Shown: in pieces, positions 1 through 6,467 of the stretch
Layout of the letters: each line of letters opens with the position of its first letter
Position numbering within the stretch: position 1 is the stretch's first letter
NCBI GenBank assembly: GCA_052390275.1
Contig: JBQTHD010000032.1
Span: 1-24,255 of the forward strand
Length of the DNA: 24,255 bases
Source of the DNA: JBQTHD01 sp052390275
GTDB taxonomy: Bacteria; Actinomycetota; Acidimicrobiia; Acidimicrobiales; AC-14
Reading direction: 5' to 3'
Notes under the pieces: generated by a model
What the model was told of the DNA's origin: nothing
What the model saw: only the letters and a program-made list of their open reading frames with translations
Databases searched by the model: none
Program-made: the position numbers and the translations under genes

Positions 1-1118
1 ACGAGGTCGCACACGAGGACGAGGTCGCACACGAGGACGAGGTCGCACACGAGGACGAGGTCGCACAAGAGGACGAGGTCGCACAAGAGGACGAGGTCGC
101 ACACGAGGACGAGGTCGCACTAGAGGACGAGGTCGCACACGAGGATGTCCTTGCTGACCCCGTCGTCGTTACGGAGCCCGTTGCTACCGAGCCCGTTGCT
201 ACCGAGCCCCTTGCTACCGAGCCCGTTGTCGTTGCCGAGCCCGTCGTGGCTACCGAGCCCGTCGTCGTTACCGAGCCCGTCGTCGTTACCGAGCCCGTGG
301 TCGTTACCGAGCCCGTCGTCAGCGAGCCCGTCGTCCCCGAACCGGTCGTCGCTGAGCCGGTTGTTACTGAGCCGGTCGTCGCTGAGCCGGTTGTTACTGA
401 GCCGGTTGTTACTGAGCCGGTTGTTGCTGAGCCGGTTGTTGCTGAGCCGGTTGTTGCCGACGCCGGGACTCCACCACCTGACAGTGAGAGCTCGCCAGGA
501 TCTTTGGAGCGGTTCCTGGCGGTGGACTTCGGTGATTCCTCGGAGATTCCCCGGCTGACCCCGGAGTTGCTCGCCATCCAATGGGACGACCTGGATTCAG
601 AGCCGGGAATTGGGGATCCAGATGCGGCCGACCTCGATCCCACCGGCCCGGTCGAGGTGGTGCAGTCCGAGACAACCGGAACGCTCGCCGGTCCCGCAGA
701 CGGGGGCATCGCCAGCGAGGCCCCGGACTCCGCCCCATCAGCCGCCTCGGCCGGAGAAGAGGATCCAGCGGCTCCCGACGCCACCCCGCCGGAGGGCGTT
801 CGCGTCGGAGAGGTCGGTGCCCCCACTGCTTCTCCGTCGTCCGAAGAATCGGCGACGTCCGAAGAATCGGCGTCGTCCGAAGAATCGGCGACGAATCCGG
901 CGGCTCACGCTGCCGCCGAGGACGACGACTCCGTGGACGACGACGCCGGGGACGGTGACCCCGGGCCGACCGGCCCACCAGGATCCCCGTCGCCCGAAGC
1001 AGGCGATTCGGCTGTCACGCCCCGGGAGGTCCATCCGGGGGCCCGGACCGAGCCGGGACCGGCCAAGGCGGCCGATTCGTCCTGGTGGAAGGGACTGCGC
1101 CGCCGCTCAGGTTTCTGA
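1..1118 (+). CDS. Acidic repeat-built protein, 3' part only (5' end outside window)
   Basis: I do not recognise a family. The reading frame (codons beginning at position 3) is open from the left edge to the TGA at 1116-1118, so the protein is truncated by the window and an ATG at 246 is internal. Order of segments: eight hexapeptide repeats E-V-A-(H/Q/L)-E-D (3-146); about nineteen EPVV/EPVA-type repeats (156-461); an acidic Ser/Asp/Glu/Pro linker with three copies of a second hexapeptide S-E-E-S-A-(T/S) (840-893); and a basic, aromatic end with the residues SWWKGLRRRSGF. There is no enzymatic motif or clear membrane segment in the visible part. The long acidic low-complexity stretch ending in a basic/Trp tail could be a flexible spacer or binding region; that is inference. 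It lies 118 nt upstream of clpB on the same strand. The frame is credible because repeats and linker share one continuous reading with a well-placed stop, although repeats of 3n length also keep other frames open. Confidence 0.65.
   Translation, partial: EVAHEDEVAHEDEVAHEDEVAQEDEVAQEDEVAHEDEVALEDEVAHEDVLADPVVVTEPVATEPVATEPLATEPVVVAEPVVATEPVVVTEPVVVTEPVVVTEPVVSEPVVPEPVVAEPVVTEPVVAEPVVTEPVVTEPVVAEPVVAEPVVADAGTPPPDSESSPGSLERFLAVDFGDSSEIPRLTPELLAIQWDDLDSEPGIGDPDAADLDPTGPVEVVQSETTGTLAGPADGGIASEAPDSAPSAASAGEEDPAAPDATPPEGVRVGEVGAPTASPSSEESATSEESASSEESATNPAAHAAAEDDDSVDDDAGDGDPGPTGPPGSPSPEAGDSAVTPREVHPGARTEPGPAKAADSSWWKGLRRRSGF
3..146 (+). repeat. 18-bp tandem repeat array, 8 copies
   Basis: Eight consecutive 18-bp units read gag-gtc-gca-cNN-gag-ga(c/t). 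Variation is limited to the fourth codon (cac, caa, cta) and one gat. The array is coding (EVAxED). It may extend beyond the left edge, because bases 1-2 match the end of another unit. Low divergence suggests recent copy-number change. Confidence 0.9.
156..461 (+). repeat. Degenerate 15-18 bp coding repeats (EPVV/EPVAT)
   Basis: About nineteen tandem units with an EPVV, EPVVVT or EPVAT core. Codon choice drifts from gag-ccc-gtc/gtt on the left to gag-ccg-gtt-gtt/gtc on the right, suggesting successive expansions from different parent units. Confidence 0.85.
840..893 (+). repeat. Second 18-bp coding repeat, 3 copies (SEESAT/S)
   Basis: Three tandem 18-bp units, tcc-gaa-gaa-tcg-gcg-(acg/tcg), in the same frame as the upstream arrays. 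They are identical apart from one base in the middle copy. Confidence 0.85.
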
Positions 1119-1222
1119 TCACCCACTCGGGACGGGGGAATGTCGTCCACCGCCTGGCCGTTTATCGAGCCAACGGAACAGAGCAGACCTCACCGAAATA
1201 TCCCTGTGGCATTCGCTCGACC

Positions 1223-1228
1223 GGGAGG
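1223..1228 (+). promoter_or_regulatory. Shine-Dalgarno deciding the clpB start
   Basis: GGGAGG lies 8 nt before the GTG at 1237. This favours 1237 over the ATG at 610 in the same open frame, which overlaps the repeat protein gene and would add about 209 Arg/Pro-rich residues unlike any ClpB. Confidence 0.7.
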
Positions 1229-1236
1229 TATCCCAG

Positions 1237-3717
1237 GTGGCTATCGACCCCAACCGCTGGACCCGCAAGACCACCGACGCCATGGCCATGGCGGCCGACT
1301 CCGCCCGCCAGCGCAGCCACGCCGAGGTGACGCCCGAGCACGTGCTGCTGGCCCTCCTGGGTCAGGAGGACGGACTGGTGCTGCCCATCCTGACCCGGGC
1401 GGGAGTGGCGGCGCTGCCCCTGCGCAACCGGTTGGAATCCTCACTCGGCCGCCTGGCTCGGGCCTACGGCGGGGCGGATCCCACCCTGGCCCGGGCCAGC
1501 CGGGACCTCCTGGAAGCAGCCGACGCCGAGCGGGAGGGCCTGGGCGACACCTACCTGTCGACCGAGCACCTGCTCCTGGCCCTGGGCGAGGTGATCGGGG
1601 CCAGCCGGGAAGAACTGCTGACCGTCCTTCGCGAGGTGAGAGGCAGCCACCGGGTCACCAGTGCCGACCCGGAAGCCACCTTCGCCGCGCTGGAACGGTT
1701 CGGTCGGGATCTCACCGCCGAGGCCCACGCGGGAAAGTTGGATCCGGTCATCGGCCGGGACGAGGAGATTCGCCGGGTCATCCAGGTCCTTTCTCGGCGG
1801 ACCAAGAACAACCCCGTCCTGATTGGCGAGCCGGGTGTGGGCAAGACGGCCATCGTTGAAGGCCTAGCCGGGAGGATCGCGGAGGGCGACGTCCCCGAGA
1901 GCCTGAAGGATCGCCGCCTCGTGGCTTTGGATCTGGGGGCGATGGTGGCCGGGGCCAAGTTCCGGGGTGAGTTCGAGGAAAGGCTCAAGGCGGTGTTGGC
2001 CGAGATAGCCGCCGCCAACGGCCAGGTCATCACCTTCGTCGACGAACTGCACACCGTGGTCGGCGCCGGCGCGGCCGAAGGATCCATGGATGCCTCAAAC
2101 CTTCTCAAGCCCATGCTGGCCAGGGGCGAACTGCGCATGATCGGGGCCACCACCCTCGACGAGTACCGCAGGCACATCGAGGCCGACGCCGCCCTGGAAC
2201 GTCGGTTCCAACCGGTGCAGGTGCCCGAGCCAAGCGTCGAGGACACCATCGCGATCCTTCGCGGCCTGAAGGAGCGCTACGAGGTTCACCACGGGGTGCG
2301 GATTCAAGATGCCGCCCTGGTGGCCGCCGGCGTTCTGTCCGATCGCTACCTGACTGGGCGGTTTCTGCCTGACAAGGCCATCGACCTGGTGGACGAGGCG
2401 GCCAGCCGGCTGCGAATCGAAATCGACTCGATGCCCACCGAGATCGACGTTGTCGAGCGCCGGATCCGGCAGTTGGAGATCGAGCGGGTGGCTTTGGCCA
2501 CCGAGACCGATGTCCCCAGCCAGGAACGCCTGGCCGCTCTGGACGCTGAGTTGGCCGACCTCGGCGAGCGATCGGCGGCCATGAAGGCCCACTGGTCCTC
2601 CGAACGTGAAGCCATTGCCCGGATCCGGGGGCTCAAGGAGGAGTTGGAGGTCGTCCGGGGCCTGGTGGAGCGCGAGGCTGATCTGGAGGCGGCCGCCAGG
2701 CTGCGGTTCGGGCGGATTCCCGAACTCGAAACCCAGTTGGCCGCCGCCTCCGACGACCTGGCCCGCCTCCAGACCAACCAGCGCATGCTCAAAGAGGAGG
2801 TCGACGCCGAGGACGTGGCCGAGGTGGTGAGCCGGTGGACCCGCATTCCGGTCACGCGCCTGCTGGAGGGCGAGGTCCACAAGTTGGTGCGGATGGAGGA
2901 GGTTCTGCATGCGCGGGTGGTGGGTCAGGACCAGGCGGTTTCCGCCGTGGCCAACGCCATCCGCCGGAGCCGCTCCGGCCTGGCCGACCCCAACCGGCCC
3001 ATCGGATCCTTCCTGTTCCTGGGGCCCACCGGCGTGGGCAAGACGGAGTTGGCCCGGGCGGTGGCCGAGTTCCTCTTCGACGATTCCCGGGCCATGGTCC
3101 GCATCGACATGAGCGAGTACGCCGAGAAGCACACCGTCAGTCGCCTGATCGGCGCTCCGCCGGGATATGTGGGTTACGACGAAGGAGGGCAACTCACCGA
3201 GGCGGTTCGCCGACGTCCCTATGCCGTTGTCCTGCTCGACGAGGTGGAAAAGGCCCACCCGGAGGTTTTCGGGGTACTGCTGGCCCTGCTCGACGACGGC
3301 CGCCTGACCGACGGTCAGGGTCGGACGGTGGACTTCACCAACGTGGTCCTGATCATGACCTCCAACCTGGCTGGTGACCCGGCCGCCTTCTTCCGGCCCG
3401 AGTTCTTGAACCGGATCGACGAAATCGTCCGCTTCGCCCGCCTGAGCCCCGAGGATCTGGGCCGGATCGTGACCATTCAGGTGGATCTTCTGCGCCAGCG
3501 CCTGGCCGCCCGCCGCCTGGGTTTGGAGGTGACCGGCGAAGCATTGGACTGGCTGGCCCGAACCGGATACGACCCGGTCTACGGCGCCCGACCCCTCAAG
3601 CGTCTCATTCAGCGCCACATCACCGACCCCCTCGCCCTCGGCCTCCTGGAGGGCCGCTACCGCGACGGCGACCTGGTCACCGTCGCCGCCACCCCCGACG
3701 GCCTCCTCCTCAAGTAG
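1237..3717 (+). CDS. clpB: ATP-dependent chaperone ClpB (disaggregase)
   Basis: Cytosolic Hsp100 hexamer that threads aggregated proteins through its pore together with DnaK/DnaJ/GrpE. The GTG start gives 826 residues, against roughly 850-870 usually. Order: a double Clp N-domain (about 1-145, with two LLLAL-type repeat helices); AAA+ module 1 with Walker A GEPGVGKT at 197-204, Walker B FVDELH and an ALERRF arginine-finger region; a ClpB-type coiled-coil middle domain (about 400-520, with KEELE and RFGRIPELE motifs), which separates it from ClpA and ClpC; then AAA+ module 2 with Walker A GPTGVGKT at 596-603, Walker B LLDEVEKAHPEVF and a C-terminal YDPVYGARPLKR motif. The stretch between TSNL and FRPEFLNRIDE in module 2 (about 708-720) is much shorter than the usual helical segment, including that of mycobacterial ClpB as I recall it. 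I saw no HspR-type HAIR repeat upstream. Confidence 0.96.
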   Translation: MAIDPNRWTRKTTDAMAMAADSARQRSHAEVTPEHVLLALLGQEDGLVLPILTRAGVAALPLRNRLESSLGRLARAYGGADPTLARASRDLLEAADAEREGLGDTYLSTEHLLLALGEVIGASREELLTVLREVRGSHRVTSADPEATFAALERFGRDLTAEAHAGKLDPVIGRDEEIRRVIQVLSRRTKNNPVLIGEPGVGKTAIVEGLAGRIAEGDVPESLKDRRLVALDLGAMVAGAKFRGEFEERLKAVLAEIAAANGQVITFVDELHTVVGAGAAEGSMDASNLLKPMLARGELRMIGATTLDEYRRHIEADAALERRFQPVQVPEPSVEDTIAILRGLKERYEVHHGVRIQDAALVAAGVLSDRYLTGRFLPDKAIDLVDEAASRLRIEIDSMPTEIDVVERRIRQLEIERVALATETDVPSQERLAALDAELADLGERSAAMKAHWSSEREAIARIRGLKEELEVVRGLVEREADLEAAARLRFGRIPELETQLAAASDDLARLQTNQRMLKEEVDAEDVAEVVSRWTRIPVTRLLEGEVHKLVRMEEVLHARVVGQDQAVSAVANAIRRSRSGLADPNRPIGSFLFLGPTGVGKTELARAVAEFLFDDSRAMVRIDMSEYAEKHTVSRLIGAPPGYVGYDEGGQLTEAVRRRPYAVVLLDEVEKAHPEVFGVLLALLDDGRLTDGQGRTVDFTNVVLIMTSNLAGDPAAFFRPEFLNRIDEIVRFARLSPEDLGRIVTIQVDLLRQRLAARRLGLEVTGEALDWLARTGYDPVYGARPLKRLIQRHITDPLALGLLEGRYRDGDLVTVAATPDGLLLK

Positions 3718-3773
3718 CCCCGCAGGCGGAAGCCCACTTGATCGGCCGATTGCGGGCCGCAAGAATCTCGACC

Positions 3774-4718
3774 ATGGACGATCCGCTCTTGGTTGCGCCG
3801 TGGAAGAAGTTCGGGAAGCATCGTCTCTATGTCAACCACGGGGACGGGAGAAAGGTGGGCTACCACGACGTCGTTGAAAATAAGACGCACGTCGAGATCC
3901 CCGAGCTGACCGAGGCAATGTATCGAGCCTTGGACGATTGGTGGCTTGCAAATAATGAAGCCAGCGAAGAAATCGCCCCGTCATCGACTGATGCTAACGG
4001 GATCGTCCCTCAACCGGCTTCCTCCGAGACTCTCGAAGCAGAAATGGCCTCACCATCGGCGGTTTCCGCCTTATTGCCTAAGGCAACCACCCAATCGTGG
4101 ACGGATCTCTCCCTAAATCTTGCTGGAGCAGGACTCAGCCAAGAAGCGGCCCGCCTGCGGGCTCAGGCTCCGATTCGCACCCTCGTGAATCGAGTTGTCG
4201 GCGTTCATACCGACGAACGAGCCTGGCGAGTCGGGGCCGGTGGCGAGCACAAAGTGGGGGAGGAACTTCGCAAACTGATGAAGCAGGACCCGCGCTGGCA
4301 CTGCATTCATAACATCCCGGCCGGGAAGCATGGAAGAGATATTGACCATCTGGTCATGGGTCCTGGTGGGGTTTACAGCATTAATACCAAGTGCCACCCG
4401 AAGGCTACTATTTACGTGTCAGGCAAGACCTTCAAAGTCAACGGCTTCCAGCAGCCCTACCTTTCGAAGAGCTGGAAAGAAGCAGAGCATGCTGCGTTGG
4501 TGCTCAGCAAGGCGCTGGGGTTCTCCATTCATGTCACTGGGATGGTCGTGCCGGTCGACGCCGGACCCTTCACGATCAAGGTACCGCCCAGCGACGTCGG
4601 GGTCATCAACCGAGGCGCTCTCGTCGATTGGCTGCAAAAGCGGGGCCATATCCTCGATGCTGCGCTGGTCTCCTCCATCTTCGAGGTAGCTCGGCGTTCA
4701 ACGACCTGGCTGCGCTGA
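3774..4718 (+). CDS. NERD (nuclease-related) domain protein
   Basis: About 314 residues from the ATG at 3774; a TTG at 3738 is an alternative and neither has a clear ribosome site. The N-terminal part (about 1-70) has the pattern FGKHRLYVNHGDGRKVGYHD, which I recall from actinobacterial NERD proteins. A variable Ser/Pro-rich linker follows. The NERD domain (about 155-300) has G-x-G-G-E-x-x-V-G, RDIDHLVMGPGGVYSINTK and WKEAEHAA. NERD is related to PD-(D/E)XK nucleases. Here the acidic residue before the catalytic Lys is Asn (INTK), which as far as I recall is usual in this actinobacterial subfamily, so catalysis is not certain. The gene is visibly poorer in G+C than clpB and the pur genes, and a VapBC-like pair follows 63 nt later. 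This suggests an acquired islet with a DNA-processing or defence role (inference). Confidence 0.8.
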   Translation: MDDPLLVAPWKKFGKHRLYVNHGDGRKVGYHDVVENKTHVEIPELTEAMYRALDDWWLANNEASEEIAPSSTDANGIVPQPASSETLEAEMASPSAVSALLPKATTQSWTDLSLNLAGAGLSQEAARLRAQAPIRTLVNRVVGVHTDERAWRVGAGGEHKVGEELRKLMKQDPRWHCIHNIPAGKHGRDIDHLVMGPGGVYSINTKCHPKATIYVSGKTFKVNGFQQPYLSKSWKEAEHAALVLSKALGFSIHVTGMVVPVDAGPFTIKVPPSDVGVINRGALVDWLQKRGHILDAALVSSIFEVARRSTTWLR

Positions 4719-4764
4719 GAGAATATTTTGGCGAGCCGGAGGGTTGTGCCATCGGCACCAACTC

Positions 4765-4782
4765 TGATGTAGCGTTACATCA
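4765..4782 (+). promoter_or_regulatory. vapBC leaderless promoter and operator-like inverted repeat
   Basis: TGATGTA-GCGT-TACATCA is a perfect 7-bp inverted repeat with a 4-nt spacer. It contains a TAnnnT -10 hexamer, TAGCGT (4770-4775), and ends on the A of the ATG at 4782. The hexamer-to-ATG gap of 6 nt fits transcription starting on the ATG. VapB antitoxins commonly autorepress by binding such repeats, so this is the likely operator (inference). Confidence 0.6.
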
Positions 4783-5069
4783 TGATGCGAACCCAGATCT
4801 CGCTGACGCCGGAAGGGCGGCAACTGCTCGAAGATGCTGCCGTGCGGACCGGCTTGTCGATGTCGGCCCTGATTCGGGAGGCGGTGCAGACCGTGTACGG
4901 CACCGGCAAGTCTCGCCAGGACAGTCTTGACGCCATTGCCGTTTCCGCCGGCGTCTGGAAGTCCCAAGAAGATGGTGGCCAGAGGGAAGGTGGCGAGGTT
5001 TTCACCGAGCGACTTCGGTCGGCGCGACGCTTGCAGGAGTCGAGACTGTCCCTGCCAGCGTCGTTGTGA
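4782..5069 (+). CDS. vapB: VapB-type ribbon-helix-helix antitoxin
   Basis: A 95-residue protein. Residues about 3-40 (RTQISLTPEGRQLLEDAAVRTGLSMSALIREAV) have the beta strand, helix, turn and helix pattern of ribbon-helix-helix DNA-binding antitoxins. The C-terminal half is variable and would be the toxin-binding part. The start is ATG 4782, or 4785 two codons in; no Shine-Dalgarno is visible and the TAGCGT hexamer 6 nt upstream suggests a leaderless mRNA. The stop TGA (5067-5069) overlaps the GTG of the toxin gene by 4 nt, the usual coupled antitoxin-toxin order. Assignment to VapB rests on this domain together with the PIN partner. Confidence 0.8.
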   Translation: MMRTQISLTPEGRQLLEDAAVRTGLSMSALIREAVQTVYGTGKSRQDSLDAIAVSAGVWKSQEDGGQREGGEVFTERLRSARRLQESRLSLPASL

Positions 5070-5455
5070 TCGTCTCCGCGCCCGCCCTGGTTGACACCTC
5101 GGTCCTGGTCGATCATCTCAGAGGTCATCCGGGGGCCACCGAACTTCTGTCCGAAGAGAGCGGCGCCGGGCTCCTTCATGCCAGCGAAATAACCAGGCTG
5201 GAGGTTCTCTCGGGAATGCGCCCAGCTGAGGCGGGGCCCACCTTGGCACTCCTCGCCGCATTGAAATGGCATCCGGTCGACTCGACCATTGCGGAGACGG
5301 CCGGCGAGCTGGGCCGTCGGTGGCTGCCCAGCCACTCCGGTATCGACAGCGCCGATCTGGCCATCGCTGCCACCGCTGTGGCCCTTGGGGCTCGAATCCT
5401 CACCCGGAACGTTCGCCACTTCCCGATGTTTCCCGACCTGAAGACACCCTACTGA
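5066..5455 (+). CDS. vapC: VapC-type PIN-domain ribonuclease toxin
   Basis: A 129-residue PIN domain, normal VapC length. Visible acidic residues expected to bind Mg2+ are D10 (in ALVDTSVLVD), E46 (in ITRLEVLSG) and D94/D97 (in GIDSADLAIAATA). The family end motif TRNVRHFPMF is present. VapC toxins are endoribonucleases that cut specific RNAs, often tRNA or rRNA, and are held inactive by VapB; the target here cannot be read from sequence. The start GTG 5066 overlaps the vapB stop (GTGA). The gene reads toward the histidine phosphatase gene, with only 39 nt between the stops. All expected residues are intact, so the toxin appears functional. Confidence 0.88.
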   Translation: MIVSAPALVDTSVLVDHLRGHPGATELLSEESGAGLLHASEITRLEVLSGMRPAEAGPTLALLAALKWHPVDSTIAETAGELGRRWLPSHSGIDSADLAIAATAVALGARILTRNVRHFPMFPDLKTPY

Positions 5456-5463
5456 CAGCCCGT

Positions 5464-5495
5464 AGCCGTTGCGCCTGGCGCTGACTGCGCCGGCT
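5464..5495. terminator. Possible bidirectional hairpin between convergent vapC and phosphatase genes
   Basis: AGCCG-TT-GCGC pairs with GCGC-CGGCT around a 12-nt loop, with a 2-nt bulge. It fills the gap between the convergent stops and touches the phosphatase stop. There is no U-tract; such tail-less hairpins are plausible in GC-rich actinobacteria, but function is inferred only from position. Confidence 0.4.
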
Positions 5496-6130
5496 TAGGG
5501 GCTGGCGGAGGTTGTGCGATGGGAGGGGGCGGCGAGGTCAAGGGGGTCACCGGCCACCAGATCCGATCGACCGTCTCCGGCCGGGTCGACAACCAGGGAG
5601 TACCACCGGCCGCCCAGGTTGCCAACCGGGGTGGAGTCGACACCGAGGGCACGGTCGAGTGCCCGGATAACCCCGCCGTGGCTGACCACCAGGATCTCAC
5701 CCGTCCCCGGCCGGGCTGCCACCCTTTTGGCCGCCCCCATCGCCCGGTCCAGGAAGTCAACCTCGTTCTCGCCGCCGGGGGTGGCCTCGATGCGGCCGGC
5801 GTTCCAGGCGGCAAGTTCGTCGGGCCAGAGAGTGGCTATCTCGGTGCGGGTCAACCCCGACCAATGACCAACGTTGCGTTCCCTCCACTGCGGATCAATC
5901 TCGACCTCGCCCAAGTCAAGGGCGGCGGCAATGATCTGAGCCGTCTCCACCGCCCGGCCGAGGTCGGATGACACCACCGCGGACCACGCCCGACCGGCCA
6001 ACCCCGCCACCGCCTCAGCCGCTTGGGCCCGACCCAGATCCGACAGGGGGGTGTCGGCCCAACCCTGCCACCGCCCCTGGGCGTTCCACTCCGACTGACC
6101 GTGGCGGATGACGAGGAGGCGGCGGACCAT
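5495..6130 (-). CDS. Histidine phosphatase / phosphoglycerate mutase-like protein
   Basis: 211 residues from the ATG at 6130. The frame is open further upstream, but that part is low-quality Arg/Pro/Gly-rich sequence and the fold starts exactly at MVRRLLVIRHGQSEWN. Catalytic-site features of the histidine phosphatase superfamily are visible: R9-H10-G11 (the phosphorylated His), E84 in WRERNVGHWSG, and H151 in VVSHGGVIRAL. Members include phosphoglycerate mutases, alpha-ribazole phosphatases and broad phosphatases; the sequence alone does not say which, and 211 residues fits the small cofactor-type phosphatases better than glycolytic dPGM (about 250). It converges on vapC and diverges from purA. 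No Shine-Dalgarno precedes the start. Confidence 0.85.
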   Translation of the reverse strand: MVRRLLVIRHGQSEWNAQGRWQGWADTPLSDLGRAQAAEAVAGLAGRAWSAVVSSDLGRAVETAQIIAAALDLGEVEIDPQWRERNVGHWSGLTRTEIATLWPDELAAWNAGRIEATPGGENEVDFLDRAMGAAKRVAARPGTGEILVVSHGGVIRALDRALGVDSTPVGNLGGRWYSLVVDPAGDGRSDLVAGDPLDLAAPSHRTTSASP

Positions 6131-6155
6131 GGGCCGATGTTGGCAGAACCGATCA

Positions 6156-6207
6156 CCGGTGGGGCCGGGGTCCGTCCTGGCGACTAGGACGAACCCGACC
6201 CCACCGG
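6156..6207. repeat. Long imperfect inverted repeat
   Basis: Arms 6156-6178 and 6186-6207 match except for two base differences and one extra base, with a 7-nt loop. The left arm begins CCGGTGGGG and the right ends CCCCACCGG. It sits 25 nt upstream of the phosphatase ATG on the minus strand, so it may fold in that gene's leader. Function unknown. Confidence 0.65.
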
Positions 6208-6425
6208 CGGAGTCTGACTGGGGGGAGCCGACTCCAGGCTCATCTTCGGCCCGTCCCCGGCCCAGCTTGAGCGCCGAATCCGATGCCGGGGGGTCGGAGC
6301 GGCATGGTTGCCCTGGCCGCCGACGCCGGCCCGGCCGGCTCCCCCTGCTGGCCACTGGGTGACCCTGTCGGGCCGCTCCAATTCAGCCAGATCACGGTCG
6401 GAACCAGGCGGTGACGGGTCGGGGA

Positions 6426-6431
6426 TAGATT
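6426..6431 (+). promoter_or_regulatory. Candidate purA -10 element
   Basis: TAGATT fits the TAnnnT actinobacterial -10 pattern and would give a start near 6438, leaving a leader of about 30 nt that includes the Shine-Dalgarno. No clear -35 is seen. Confidence 0.35.
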
Positions 6432-6467
6432 GCTTGGACCGCAGAAGTACCTGGTTAGGAGAGGCGC

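Larger units (their letters stand above)
6131..6467. other. 337-nt divergent intergenic region (phosphatase / purA)
   Basis: No convincing gene. It holds a long imperfect inverted repeat (6156-6207), a smaller one (GGAGTC 6209-6214 with GACTCC 6230-6235), a candidate purA -10 hexamer (6426-6431) and the purA Shine-Dalgarno (6457-6464). Open frames on both strands here lack plausible protein features. Confidence 0.6.

Noticed and set aside
1..146. Possible CRISPR array
   Set aside because: Units are directly adjacent 18-mers without spacers and lie in a coding frame.
120..581. Open frames in the repeat region in other frames and on the minus strand
   Set aside because: Repeats of 3n length keep all frames open. 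Only the frame starting at 3 continues through the linker to a sensible end.
610..1236. In-frame upstream extension of ClpB from the ATG at 610
   Set aside because: It overlaps the repeat protein frame, gives Arg/Pro-rich sequence unlike ClpB, and GGGAGG plus GTG at 1237 marks a normal ClpB N-terminus.
1119..1236. HAIR (HspR) operator before clpB
   Set aside because: No CTTGAGT/ACTCAAG-like inverted repeat was found in this gap.
2095..3762. Long minus-strand open frame opposite clpB
   Set aside because: It mirrors the codon structure of clpB, has no recognisable domain and is Gly/Val/Gln-rich as expected for an antisense shadow in GC-rich DNA.
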